From positions 2,852,001-2,916,000 of the forward strand of contig NZ_CP134053.1 in NCBI RefSeq assembly GCF_031583065.1: DNA of 64,000 nucleotides, in the 5' to 3' direction. This DNA comes from Streptomyces sp. CGMCC 4.7035. GTDB taxonomy: Bacteria > Actinomycetota > Actinomycetes > Streptomycetales > Streptomycetaceae. The stretch's first letter is position 1; each line of letters starts with the position of its first letter. The position numbers and the translations under genes were made by a program. The notes beneath the pieces were generated by a model, which ran no database searches, had not been told where the DNA came from, and saw only the letters and a program-made list of their open reading frames with translations. Below are positions 34,551 to 43,529 of the stretch, in pieces.

Positions 34551-34638
34551 GGGGCCGTCATCCGGGGGCGTCGGACCGGTCGGTCTCCTCGGGGCCGTCA
34601 TCCGGGGGCGTCGGACCGGTCGGTCTCCTCGGGGCCGT
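34551..34638. repeat. 40-base tandem direct repeat (2.2 copies)
   Basis: Units 34551-34590 and 34591-34630 are identical, starting GGGGCCGTCATCCGGGGGCG and ending GGTCGGTCTCCTC, with a partial third copy (GGGGCCGT) to 34638. The second unit carries the stop codon (34598-34600) and last codons (EETDRSDAPG) of the AI-2E gene, so the first unit duplicates the gene end downstream of it. Confidence 0.9.
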
Positions 34639-35701
34639 TGTCTGCCCGTGTCGGCAGCCCCAGTGGCCGACCGCCGCGGTGAGCCCAGATGTCACCGAGG
34701 ACGACCTGGATGATGCCGGTGACGGGAATCGCCAGCAGGGCACCGAGGATCCCGGCGACTTCGGCGGCGACCAGGGTGGCCAGCAGCACGGTGAGGGGGT
34801 TGAGTTTCACCGTCCGAGACAGGATGACCGGTTGCAGGAGGTGGTTTTCGGCCTGCTGATAGACGATGAAGAAGATGATGGCCCCGATGCCGGCCGGCAG
34901 GGAGTGGACGAACGCCACTGCGGAGGCGACGACAGCTCCTATGGTGGCTCCCACCAGGGGAATGAGGTCGGTCACGGCGACGAAGAGGGCCAGCAGGCCG
35001 GCGAACGGCACTCCGGAAACCAGCAGCACGACGTAGGTCAGAAGCCCGCAGATGACACTGATCAGCAAGTTCCCGGTCAGATAGCCGTTGACGGTACGGG
35101 CGCACGCGGCTCCGACGCGGCGTATGCGGGCCGCGGGCGCCTCGTCCACGAGGGCCAGGCACCGGTCTATGGCCTTGGGGCCCTCCAGCACCATCAGATA
35201 GGCCAGCACGAAGATGGTGAGAGCTCCCGCCGTGGTGCTCGCTGCACCGCGGAGGAACTTCGCGACGGGCGTGCTCAGTCCGGTGGCGAACGCGTGGATC
35301 TGCGCCTGATGGTGCTGGACGTACTGCAGAGCGTGCGTCCGTTCCAGCAGGTTGCCGACTGGCCCGCGGCCGGCCTGGGCGTCCCTGATCATCGCGGGTA
35401 GGCGGCCGGCGAACCGGCTTCCCTCCTGAGCCAGGGGGATGACGAACAGGGCGACCACCGCGCAGACGGCTGCGGCCGCGGCCAGGAAGACCAGCAAGGC
35501 GGCCACCGATCGTCGGCACCGCGGTACCCGTCGCTGCAGGGCTTCGACCGCCGGATGAAGGGAGACGGCCAGGAACAACGCGATGACCGCCCAGATCAGG
35601 ACCCGGCGAGCCTGGACCACCAGCTCGAGTACGACGTAGGCGGCGAGCACCAGGCCGATGGTGGCGAGGATGGTTCGCACCGGAACCGGACGCGTCGCCA
35701 T
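34598..35701 (-). CDS. AI-2E/UPF0118-family membrane transporter
   Basis: 367 aa with about eight hydrophobic helices: TILATIGLVLAAYVVLELVV, ALFLAVSLHPAVEALQRRVP, LLVFLAAAAAVCAVVALFVI, then after a soluble loop LTIFVLAYLMVLEGP, GNLLISVICGLLTYVVLLVS, PFAGLLALFVAVTDLIPLVG, IFFIVYQQAENHLLQPVILS and LAIPVTGIIQVVLGDIW. The GxxxxxxDLIPxxG and QQxENxxLxPxIxS motifs are family signatures. Members have been described as autoinducer-2 exporters or Na+/H+ antiporters. ATG 35701 is chosen; the frame stays open upstream but loses family character. Its last codons lie in a tandem repeat. Confidence 0.82.
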   Translation of the reverse strand: MATRPVPVRTILATIGLVLAAYVVLELVVQARRVLIWAVIALFLAVSLHPAVEALQRRVPRCRRSVAALLVFLAAAAAVCAVVALFVIPLAQEGSRFAGRLPAMIRDAQAGRGPVGNLLERTHALQYVQHHQAQIHAFATGLSTPVAKFLRGAASTTAGALTIFVLAYLMVLEGPKAIDRCLALVDEAPAARIRRVGAACARTVNGYLTGNLLISVICGLLTYVVLLVSGVPFAGLLALFVAVTDLIPLVGATIGAVVASAVAFVHSLPAGIGAIIFFIVYQQAENHLLQPVILSRTVKLNPLTVLLATLVAAEVAGILGALLAIPVTGIIQVVLGDIWAHRGGRPLGLPTRADNGPEETDRSDAPG

Positions 35702-36007
35702 GGGTGTCGGGTACCCAGCCCCGGTCACGGGAAAACGAGGAGCCCTCTTCGGGCTGCGGTGATGGATGCTTCGTCCGTCCCCAACGGATCGCCCCGAGGC
35801 TGCCGCGTCCGTCACGTCCCGGGCGTTGTCGCCTCGTTCGGCTGGCGCTGGAGAAGGCCCCGGCCGGACTCTCATCCGTACGCCGTGGAGGAGACGGCGT
35901 CGGCTCGGCGGTGGTGAAGGCGTTCGGGGCACCGCCGATCCCAGGTGCGGATCCCCAGGCCGAGCTGCAAGCTGATGCCATAGGCCGCAACTGTTGAAGG
36001 AAGTGTC
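35702..36007. other. 306-base divergent intergenic region
   Basis: This lies between the AI-2E gene and the small ORF before the diacylglycerol-kinase-like gene. It probably holds promoters for both directions, but no clear -10/-35 pair was found. GAAGGA at 35996-36001 is the binding site for the 36008 ORF. Confidence 0.4.
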
Positions 36008-36154
36008 ATGGTGGCGGTGGCCGCAGGCGCAGTCGCCGGACCGTCGGCCCGGTGGGGGATGGAGCCGTCAGCTGCGGGCGTGATCGCGGCAGTCCTGTTG
36101 TCGCCAGTGAGGTGCGCCCGGCTGATGCATGCGGCTTTCGGGTACGCGCCGTGA
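36008..36154 (+). CDS. candidate 48-aa ORF coupled to the lipid-kinase gene
   Basis: ATG 36008 has a good ribosome binding site, GAAGGA with a 6-base gap. The product is Ala/Val-rich (MVAVAAGAVAGPSARW, then SAAGVIAAVLLSPVRCARL) with one possible membrane segment. Its TGA overlaps the GTG start of the next gene (GTGA at 36151-36154), which looks like translational coupling. No family known. It may be a real small protein or a leader peptide. Confidence 0.4.
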   Translation: MVAVAAGAVAGPSARWGMEPSAAGVIAAVLLSPVRCARLMHAAFGYAP

Positions 36155-37104
36155 GCGAGCACGCGGCGCGGCCGACGACCGGCGCGCGGCGGCCCTGTCT
36201 GATCGTGAATCCGCGTTCGGGGGGAGGGAAGGCGAGCCGGTTCCGGATCGCGGAACGCGCCCGCACGCTCGGAGCCCAGGTGTTCCTGATCGGTCATTCC
36301 CTGCCCCAGGACCTGGCGACGGTCGCCCGACGCGCGGTGGACGACGGTGCGGATCTGCTGGGCGTGGCGGGCGGAGACGGTACGCAGGCACTTGTCGCCG
36401 AGGTGGCCGCGGAGAGCGGCCTGCCCTTCGTGGTCATTCCGGCGGGTACCCGCAACCACTTCGCCATGGATCTCGGCCTGGACCGTGAGGATCCTTCGGC
36501 CGCGCTGGAGGCTCTCACGGACGGCGTCGAGTTGCGCGTGGATCTGGGGTACGCAGGCGAGCGGGCGTTCGTCAACAACGTCTCGTTCGGTGCTTATGCC
36601 GCCCTGGTGCAGGACCCGGCTTATCGGGACGACAAGCTTGGCACGGCCGTGCGCATCCTTCCGGAATTCCTGGCCCGCCACGAGGGCCCGGAGTTGGTGG
36701 TCCGCACTGGGCCGCTCACCGTGGACGGGCCGGATGCCGTGCTGGTGAGCAACAACCCTTACCAAGTGGATGACCCGACCGGGCTCGGCAGGCGTGCGCA
36801 CCTGGATTCCGGCCTGCTGGGAGTACTGACCGCCAGGGCGGAGACGCCCGCCGAGACGGCTGCGAGGCTGCGCAGCGGGCAACCGCACGGCCTCACCCGT
36901 CTCGCCACGCCCGACGACGTGGTCGTATACGCCGACGCCCCGGTCCTCCCCGCCGGGCTGGACGGCGAAGCCGTCAGCCTGCCGACTCCCGTGCGGTGCC
37001 GCATCAGCCCTCGGGCACTACGGGTATGGGTTCCCCGGCATCGCCCCGGCGCCCAGTCTGACGGCCGGCCGCCAGGGTGGGCCGCCATCCGGCGGGTGGT
37101 CTGA
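36151..37104 (+). CDS. diacylglycerol-kinase-family lipid kinase
   Basis: 317 aa. The catalytic domain begins with RPCLIVNPRSGGGKASRF (residues 13-32), followed by the GVAGGDGTQALVAEVA nucleotide-binding signature near 70-85, PFVVIPAGTRNHFAMDLGLD near 95 and NNVSFGAYAAL near 145. It should phosphorylate diacylglycerol or a related lipid. GTG 36151 is the likely start because it is coupled to the preceding small ORF. Upstream in-frame codons are open but do not resemble the family. Confidence 0.82.
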   Translation: MSEHAARPTTGARRPCLIVNPRSGGGKASRFRIAERARTLGAQVFLIGHSLPQDLATVARRAVDDGADLLGVAGGDGTQALVAEVAAESGLPFVVIPAGTRNHFAMDLGLDREDPSAALEALTDGVELRVDLGYAGERAFVNNVSFGAYAALVQDPAYRDDKLGTAVRILPEFLARHEGPELVVRTGPLTVDGPDAVLVSNNPYQVDDPTGLGRRAHLDSGLLGVLTARAETPAETAARLRSGQPHGLTRLATPDDVVVYADAPVLPAGLDGEAVSLPTPVRCRISPRALRVWVPRHRPGAQSDGRPPGWAAIRRVV

Positions 37105-37245
37105 GCCTCAGGGAGCCGCTCCCACCCGCCGTGCATGCTCCGCGGAACCTGCTACCCGTCCGTTCACCTGTAAAGCCGTGACCTGGAGCCCCAGCATCTG
37201 ACTTTTCGATCACCTATGAGGGTCTTGACGTCAAAGTCATTACAT

Positions 37246-37261
37246 CTGATGATTTCATCAG
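37246..37261. promoter_or_regulatory. perfect-arm palindrome CTGATGA-TT-TCATCAG
   Basis: A 16-base palindrome with complete 7-base arms lies 140 bases before the ATG of the 37402 gene in an AT-rich stretch. It fits the TGAkkN-NN-TCATCA pattern of the four sites next to the two ring-cleavage TetR genes, and is the best example of it in the window. An operator function is inferred. Confidence 0.45.
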
Positions 37262-37401
37262 AAAGGGGCGAATTGCTCTGATATGACACATACCGCACCG
37301 TGTGCCGCTCACCGGGACATCGCCGTTCACCACCGCTGCACACAGGGCCGCCGGGCCACAGGCCGACGCTCCTACTTCCGCACCGATGGGATGGACCGCG
37401 A

Positions 37402-39864
37402 ATGACCAACATTGACCACACCCTCCTCGCCGAGCCGGTGAGCCTCCCTGAGGTGCCCGATGCCGCGATAGCGATGATCGATGCCGAGGGCGTCGTCGTG
37501 GGGTGGACGCACGCCGCCCAGCAGCTCGTCGGCTATACGGCCGGGGAGGTCGTGGGCCGGTCCGCCGTACACGTGCTGGCGCCTCCCGGGGACGCACGGA
37601 GAGCTTCGGCGTTCTCCGAGCAGTGCCGTGCGCGGGGCGGCTGGTCCGGCACTGTCGCGATACGCCACCGCGACGGCCACACGCTCAGGATGACGCTGCG
37701 GGTCTCGCTGCTGCGGGGGCAGGACGCCGGCACCCGGTGGCTGGTGTCCGTGACGGACATAGGAGCTCTGTCCTCGGGGGCGACCGGGGGACCGGTGCGG
37801 GAGTCGCTCCTTGCCCGAGCCCCGATCGGCATCGTCGTTTATGACGCGCAGCTGCGCTGTGTCTGGGTGAACGACGCCATGGAGCGGCACGACGGCGTGC
37901 CTCGTCACCGACGCTTCGGGCGCGGTCTGAAGGACTCACTGCCCGCCGTCGAGGCCGAAGCGCTCGAGGTTGTGATGCGGCAGGTGCTGGAGAGCGGCAC
38001 GACGACGGTGCACGAGTACCGTGCGTGGCCGCCTGCGGACCGGCCCCGTGAGCACGCGTTCTCCGCCTCCTTCTTCTGTCTCCAGGGCGCGGACGGCACG
38101 CCACTGGGCGTGTGCTCCATGACCGTGGACGTCACCGGAAACAAGCGGGCGCGCGAGCGCCTCGCCATCCTCAGCGAGGCCAGCACGCACATCGGCAGCA
38201 CCCTCGACGTGATGCAGACCGCCCAGGAACTGGCAGAGCTCACCGTGCCCCTGCTGGCCGACCACGTCGTCGTCGACCTGGCGGAGTCGGTTCCGTTCGG
38301 ACTCGAGCCCGCCGCACGGATCGGCACGAGGAGCGAACGCCGCCCTGTGTTGCGCCGTGCCGGGGTGGCCTCCGTCGACCAGGGTGTCCTGGAGTTGCCA
38401 GCGGTGCGTGAAGAGGTGATCCACGTCCCCCAGACCTCGTCGTTCGCCGCCGTCCTGCGCACGGGCAGGTCTCACCTGGAACCGGTGATGGACACCCATT
38501 CCGGCCCCTGGGTCGACCACGATCCGACGCGTGCGCAGAAGGTACGCGACAGCGGCGTCCACTCCTTGATGGTCGTACCCATCCGCGCGCGGCGCTGCGT
38601 GCTGGGACTGGCGCTGTTCGGCCGCTCCGTTGAACAGACGCCGTTCCAGGAGGACGACCTGCTCCTCGCCGAGGAACTGGTCACCCGGGCCGCACTCTGC
38701 CTGGACAACGCGCTCCAGTACGCGCGCGAGCGCACCGCCGCCCTCACGCTGCAACGCGACCTGCTCCCTCAGCGGGTGCAGGGCGGTGCTGCCGTCGAGG
38801 TCGCCTCGCGCTATGTGCCCGCCGACATGGACCACGGTGTGGGGGGCGACTGGTTCGATGTGGTCGAGCTGTCCGGTGCACGGGTGGCCCTGGTCGTCGG
38901 CGATGTGGTGGGACACGGCATCAACGCCGCGGCGACCATGGGCAGGTTGCGCACCGCCGTGCGCACGCTCGCGGACCTCGACCTGCCCCCGGACGAACTG
39001 CTGGCGCACCTCGACGACACGGTCCGGCGAATGAACGACGAGGACGCCGACGACACCGACCGGCTTCCCGCAGTCGTCGGTGCCACCTGCCTGTACGCCG
39101 TCTACGACCCGGTGTCCCGACGGTGCACGCTGGCACGGGCCGGGCATCCGCCGCCCCTGGTCGTCGACGCACAGGGCGGGGTCACCGTCCCCGACCTGCC
39201 GGCCGGAGCCCCGCTCGGCCTCGGTCTCGGCCTGGTGCCTTTCGAGTCCGTGGAACTGGAACTGCCCGAAGGAAGCGTGCTCGCCCTCTACTCCGACGGT
39301 CTGGTGGAGTCCCGCGGCGAGGACATCGACGTCGGCCTGCGGCGTCTGGGCGCCGCCCTGGCACAGCCCGGTGCCGCCCTGGAGGACCTGTGCTCGCGGG
39401 CGATGGAGACCTTGTCGGCGCAGGCACCGGCCGACGACGTCACCTTGCTCCTTGCGCGGACGCGCGCCCTGCCGCCTGCCCAGGTCGCGTCCTGGGATCT
39501 GCCGAACGAACTCGTCACCGTCCCGATGGCCCGGCGTCTGGCTGCCCGTCAACTCCGTGAATGGGGTCTGGAGCCGCTGGTGACGGCCGTGGAGTCGCTC
39601 GTCAGTGAACTGGTCACCAATGCGATCCGCCACGGCGACGGCCCGATCCGCCTACGGCTCATCCAGCACCGGGTGCTTACCTGCGAAGTCTCCGACACCA
39701 ACACCGGTCGGCCACGCCCGCGCCATCCCGGCAATCTCGACGAGCACGGCCGAGGCCTTTACCTGGTCGGTCGGCTGTCGCGCAGGTGCGGTTCCCGCTC
39801 GGTAACAGACGGCAAGGTCGTCTGGGCCGAACAGGAGCTGCCATCCCCAACAGGCGCCCGCTGA
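37402..39864 (+). CDS. PAS-PAS-GAF-PP2C(SpoIIE)-HATPase regulator, first of two
   Basis: 820 aa. PAS 1 is about residues 12-115 (AAIAMIDAEGVVVGWTHAAQ), PAS 2 about 130-255 (GIVVYDAQLRCVWVNDAMER) and GAF about 265-440. The SpoIIE-type phosphatase is about 455-690 (metal-binding GGDWFDVVEL, VGDVVGHGINAAATMGRLR, LALYSDGLVESR, ADDVTLLLAR). An RsbW-like ATPase is about 700-815 (N box ELVTNAIRHG, G box DEHGRGLYLV). It should sense a signal and control an anti-sigma/anti-anti-sigma switch by both kinase and phosphatase activity. Many Streptomyces encode dozens of these. ATG 37402 is chosen; no strong binding site is visible. Confidence 0.88.
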   Translation: MTNIDHTLLAEPVSLPEVPDAAIAMIDAEGVVVGWTHAAQQLVGYTAGEVVGRSAVHVLAPPGDARRASAFSEQCRARGGWSGTVAIRHRDGHTLRMTLRVSLLRGQDAGTRWLVSVTDIGALSSGATGGPVRESLLARAPIGIVVYDAQLRCVWVNDAMERHDGVPRHRRFGRGLKDSLPAVEAEALEVVMRQVLESGTTTVHEYRAWPPADRPREHAFSASFFCLQGADGTPLGVCSMTVDVTGNKRARERLAILSEASTHIGSTLDVMQTAQELAELTVPLLADHVVVDLAESVPFGLEPAARIGTRSERRPVLRRAGVASVDQGVLELPAVREEVIHVPQTSSFAAVLRTGRSHLEPVMDTHSGPWVDHDPTRAQKVRDSGVHSLMVVPIRARRCVLGLALFGRSVEQTPFQEDDLLLAEELVTRAALCLDNALQYARERTAALTLQRDLLPQRVQGGAAVEVASRYVPADMDHGVGGDWFDVVELSGARVALVVGDVVGHGINAAATMGRLRTAVRTLADLDLPPDELLAHLDDTVRRMNDEDADDTDRLPAVVGATCLYAVYDPVSRRCTLARAGHPPPLVVDAQGGVTVPDLPAGAPLGLGLGLVPFESVELELPEGSVLALYSDGLVESRGEDIDVGLRRLGAALAQPGAALEDLCSRAMETLSAQAPADDVTLLLARTRALPPAQVASWDLPNELVTVPMARRLAARQLREWGLEPLVTAVESLVSELVTNAIRHGDGPIRLRLIQHRVLTCEVSDTNTGRPRPRHPGNLDEHGRGLYLVGRLSRRCGSRSVTDGKVVWAEQELPSPTGAR

Positions 39865-39916
39865 GCGCCGACAGCCGCCACAGGATTCCCATCTCCCGTA
39901 GCCGCGGAACCTCGTA

Positions 39917-42370
39917 ATGAAAGCCAGAGACATGGACGCATCGGATGTTGAAAACGCCGACCCGGCAGGCGCCTTTCGAGGTGCGACGAGCGTCTCCGGC
40001 GCCGGTCCCGGCGGCCGGCCGCCCGCCTTCGACGGTCTGGCCGCGGCCGTGCTCGACGATCGGGGCACGGTGGTGGGGTGGACCGGCACAGCAGAGGACC
40101 TGACCGGGTTCTGCGCCGACGAGGTCCACGGCCGCCCCGTGCAGGAGCTCGTGGCCGACCTCCCGCACGACCCGCGCAGGGCCGCGCACGTGCCGGCGAC
40201 CGGCCGGGTACAACTGCGTCACCAGTGCGGCAACACGATCGACGTCACATTCCGGACCACACGGGTGAGCGGCTCGGCGGACTTCCTCGTGCTCGCGGCC
40301 CCCACTCCTCACGTCGCCGACCACCGGCACGGCGCAGCCCTCCTGCGCGCACTGTCCGCACAGAACCGGATCACGATCGCCCTGCACGACACGGATCTCA
40401 CCACCGTGCAGACGAACGCCATACCGGACACTCCCGACGGCCGTCCCATACAGCCCGGCGCCCGACTGGGCGACGTGCTGTGCGCCGAGGACGCCGAGAC
40501 CATCGAGGCGGTACTGCGGCAGGTGCTCGAGACGGGCGTCCCGGTGATCCACAGGAACCAGCGAGTGAGCTGGCGACACCATCCGGCGCGGCGGCACGCG
40601 CTGTCGCTGTCCGCCTTCCGACTGGAGGACGCGCGAGGACGCCCCACAGGAGTGGCAGCCCTGTACATAGACGACACCGACCAACTGCGTGCCCGCCGAC
40701 AGCTGGATCTTGCCCACGCGGTCGCCGAGCGGGTGGGGGGCTTCCTGGATGTCGTGCGGACCGCCCACGATCTCGCGGACGTCCTTGTACCCACCTTCGG
40801 TGATCTCGCAGCAGTCGACCTTGCGGACGCCGTCTTCGACGGTGACGAACCCGCAGAGCGGCTGGGTGGCGGAGATCCGCATCTGCGCAACGCTGCCCTG
40901 GCGCCGGCCACCGCGGACTGGCCGCCCGGTATCCAGCGCGGCAACCTCGTCCCATCCCTGTCCGACCACCCCCTCCTGCGCCGCTTCCAGCACGGCGAGA
41001 CGGTCGTCTACGACCGGGACGACTACATCGCCCTGATCGGCGGCCCACATTCGGCCGAGCAGTTCCTCCCGCACGACGTCCAGGCGGTGATGGTGGCACC
41101 GCTGCACGCCCGCAGCCTCACCCTCGGAGCGATCGTGGTCTGGCGCACCGGTCCGTCCGAACCGTTCACCGAGGACGAGGTGGATCTCATGAGGCAGATC
41201 GCCTCACGGGGAGCACTCGCCATCGACAACGCCCGCCGCTACACGCGCGAGCACAGAGCGGCCGTGGCCCTGCAGCAAAGACTCCTTCCCCCGGCCACGA
41301 CCGACACTCCGGCAGCCGAGACCGCCGGCGTCTACCTGCCCACAGACCGTGGGGGCGGCACCAGCGGCGACTGGTACGACGCCATACCCCTGCCCGCTCT
41401 CCGGCTGGCCCTCGTCGCCGGAGACGTGATCGGCCGCGGCATACCCGCCAGTGCCACCATGGGCCGTCTGCGCGCTGCCATCCAGACCCTCGCCGACCTC
41501 GAACTGGAGCCGGACGAGTTGCTCACCCGGATCGCTGACCTGGTCCAGCGCCTCGCGGAGGAAGCACCCCCTGGCGACCATGACGTCATGGGCGCCACCT
41601 GTCTGTACGCGGTGTACGACCCGGTCACACGACGCTGCGCCATGGCCAGTGCCGGGCACCCGCCGCCCGTGCTCGTGCGGCCCGACGGGAGTGCCGAAGC
41701 CGTCGACATACTCCCGGGGCCGCCCCTCGCCGTCTGCGGCATGCCGTACGAGACAACCACGATCGACGTCGAGCCGGGCAGCGTCCTCGCGCTTTACACC
41801 GACGGCCTGGTCCAGCAAGCCACACACGACGTCGGCGACGGGCTCCAGCGGCTGACCGATGCCCTCGCCACCTCCTGCCGCCCGGACCGCGCGCTGGAGG
41901 AGACCGGCAGGACCCTCCTCGACAATCTGGTGGATGAAGCACCACGTGACGACGCGACCCTGCTGCTGGCACGCACCCGCGCCGTACCGGCCGAGGACAC
42001 CGCTCACTGGCAGATACCGGCCGATCCGGCTGCTGTCTCGGACGCCCGGGAATGGGCGACCCGCCAGCTCACCGCATGGGGGTTGGACGACCTCCTCTTC
42101 CCCACCGAGCTCATCGTCAGTGAACTGGTCACCAATGCCATCCGCTACGGTCGTCCGCCGGCGGAGCTGCGACTGATCCGGCACCACGTTCTGGTCTGCG
42201 AGGTCACCGACTCCAACAGCGCCCAACCCCGTCTGCGCCGCGCTCGCACCACCGACGAGGGTGGACGCGGCCTGTTCCTCGTTGCCCAACTCGCCGAGCG
42301 CTGGGGCTGCCGCCACGGCCAGAACCACAAGACCATCTGGTGCGAACAGCCCATCGCGCGCGCCCACTGA
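39917..42370 (+). CDS. PAS-GAF-PP2C(SpoIIE)-HATPase regulator, second of two
   Basis: 817 aa with the same layout as the preceding gene, 53 bases away on the same strand. N-terminal PAS-like region about 35-255 (AAVLDDRGTVVGWTGTAEDL), GAF about 265-440, phosphatase about 450-690 (GGTSGDWYDAIPL, VAGDVIGRGIPASATMGRLR, LALYTDGLVQQ, RDDATLLLAR), RsbW-like ATPase about 695-815 (ELVTNAIRYG, DEGGRGLFLV). The two arose by tandem duplication and have diverged most in the sensor half, so they probably answer different signals but may share partners. The PAS 2 core is weaker here than in the first copy. Confidence 0.88.
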   Translation: MKARDMDASDVENADPAGAFRGATSVSGAGPGGRPPAFDGLAAAVLDDRGTVVGWTGTAEDLTGFCADEVHGRPVQELVADLPHDPRRAAHVPATGRVQLRHQCGNTIDVTFRTTRVSGSADFLVLAAPTPHVADHRHGAALLRALSAQNRITIALHDTDLTTVQTNAIPDTPDGRPIQPGARLGDVLCAEDAETIEAVLRQVLETGVPVIHRNQRVSWRHHPARRHALSLSAFRLEDARGRPTGVAALYIDDTDQLRARRQLDLAHAVAERVGGFLDVVRTAHDLADVLVPTFGDLAAVDLADAVFDGDEPAERLGGGDPHLRNAALAPATADWPPGIQRGNLVPSLSDHPLLRRFQHGETVVYDRDDYIALIGGPHSAEQFLPHDVQAVMVAPLHARSLTLGAIVVWRTGPSEPFTEDEVDLMRQIASRGALAIDNARRYTREHRAAVALQQRLLPPATTDTPAAETAGVYLPTDRGGGTSGDWYDAIPLPALRLALVAGDVIGRGIPASATMGRLRAAIQTLADLELEPDELLTRIADLVQRLAEEAPPGDHDVMGATCLYAVYDPVTRRCAMASAGHPPPVLVRPDGSAEAVDILPGPPLAVCGMPYETTTIDVEPGSVLALYTDGLVQQATHDVGDGLQRLTDALATSCRPDRALEETGRTLLDNLVDEAPRDDATLLLARTRAVPAEDTAHWQIPADPAAVSDAREWATRQLTAWGLDDLLFPTELIVSELVTNAIRYGRPPAELRLIRHHVLVCEVTDSNSAQPRLRRARTTDEGGRGLFLVAQLAERWGCRHGQNHKTIWCEQPIARAH

Positions 42371-42571
42371 TCACGCCCTGTGGCCATCACACTCGGGCCG
42401 TGTTCCGAGCGGGAGAGGTCCGTCGGAGCGGTGATGGTTGCATGGAGTTGGAAGGCATGACTCCGTTGTGACGGCCGGAGAAATAACCGTCGGCCGTGAC
42501 GCTCGTTTGACGCTCGTTCTGATGGGTCATCAGGTGCGTTGCGCAGTCCGCTGCTGTCCCCGATTCGATGC

Positions 42572-43503
42572 TCAGAACGTGAGCACCACTCGCCCTCGGA
42601 TGCCGCCTGCCTCCAGCAGTCGGTGCGCTTCGGGGGCCTGCTCGGCAGGCAGGGTCCGCGCGACCCGAGGGGTGAGGCTGCCCTTCTCCGCCGGTTCGCG
42701 CAGGCGGTCGAGCTTGGCGTGTTCGCGTGCGTACTGCGGCACGAAGGTGTTCCGGATTTCTATGCCGCGTTCAACGGGGACCTGGACGCCGCCGACCGAC
42801 GTCGCCACTCGGCCTCCGTCGCGTACCGCGCGGATGGCGAGGGCGGCGATGCCCGCGGTGTCGACGAGTCCGTCGACACCGTCGGGTATCTCCTTGCGCA
42901 CCAGCTCCGGGAAACCGGCACCTCGCAGCAGGACCACGTCGGCGCCGAGCTCCCTCACCAGCCGCTCGTCCTTCGGTGCCGCGTCGGCGATCACCCGGAA
43001 CCCGTCTGCCTTGGCCAGCTGGACGGCGTAGCCGCCGACAGCGCCGGCCGCTCCCGTGACCGCCTGGCGCCCGCCGGAAGGTGCAGCATGTCCAAAGCCA
43101 TGCGTGCGGTCAGCCCGTTCATCGGGAGCGTGGCGGCCTCGACGGCGCTCACGCCCGTCGGCACTCGGACCACCGACTCGGCAGGCACGACGAGGTGCTC
43201 GGCGTAGGCCCCGTGTGTTCCTGACACGACCGCGACGGCCATGACATGGTCGCCGACGGTGAGATCGGTGTCGGTCCCCTCGCCGATCTGCTCGATGACG
43301 CCGGCCGCGTCCATCCCGGGGACGTAGGGCGGTTCGGCGTCGGAGATGAAGGCGATTCCTCGGCGCACCAGCGTGTCGACGGGGTTGACCGTCGCCGCGT
43401 GTACGCGGATCCGTATCTCGCCCGGCCCGGCCTGGGGGACCGGAAGGTCCAGGACCCGCAGTACCTCGGGCCCGCCGAATTCAGTCAGTCCTATGGCCTT
43501 CAT
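42572..43503 (-). pseudogene. zinc-free quinone oxidoreductase/NADP alcohol dehydrogenase, frameshifted
   Basis: The N-terminal GroES-like half (MKAIGLTEFGGPEVLRVLDL, PGEIRIRVHAATVNPVDTL, DAAGVIEQIG, ARMALDMLHLPAG) reads in one frame. The Rossmann half (QAVTGAAGAVGGYAVQLAKA, DGFRVIADAAPKDERLVREL, through RVVLTF) reads in another. The break is at about 43071 where LPAG should run into the GxxGxVG loop; one or a few bases are missing. A GGAAGGA binding site precedes ATG 43503. Repaired, it would be a normal protein of about 310 aa. Either a true pseudogene or a sequencing error. Confidence 0.72.
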
Positions 43504-43529
43504 GGAATGTCCTTCCTCAGGTATGTGGG

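Noticed and set aside
37936..39633. A 565-codon minus-strand open frame antisense to the PAS/SpoIIE gene
   Set aside because: Shadow frame; no start signal or motifs.
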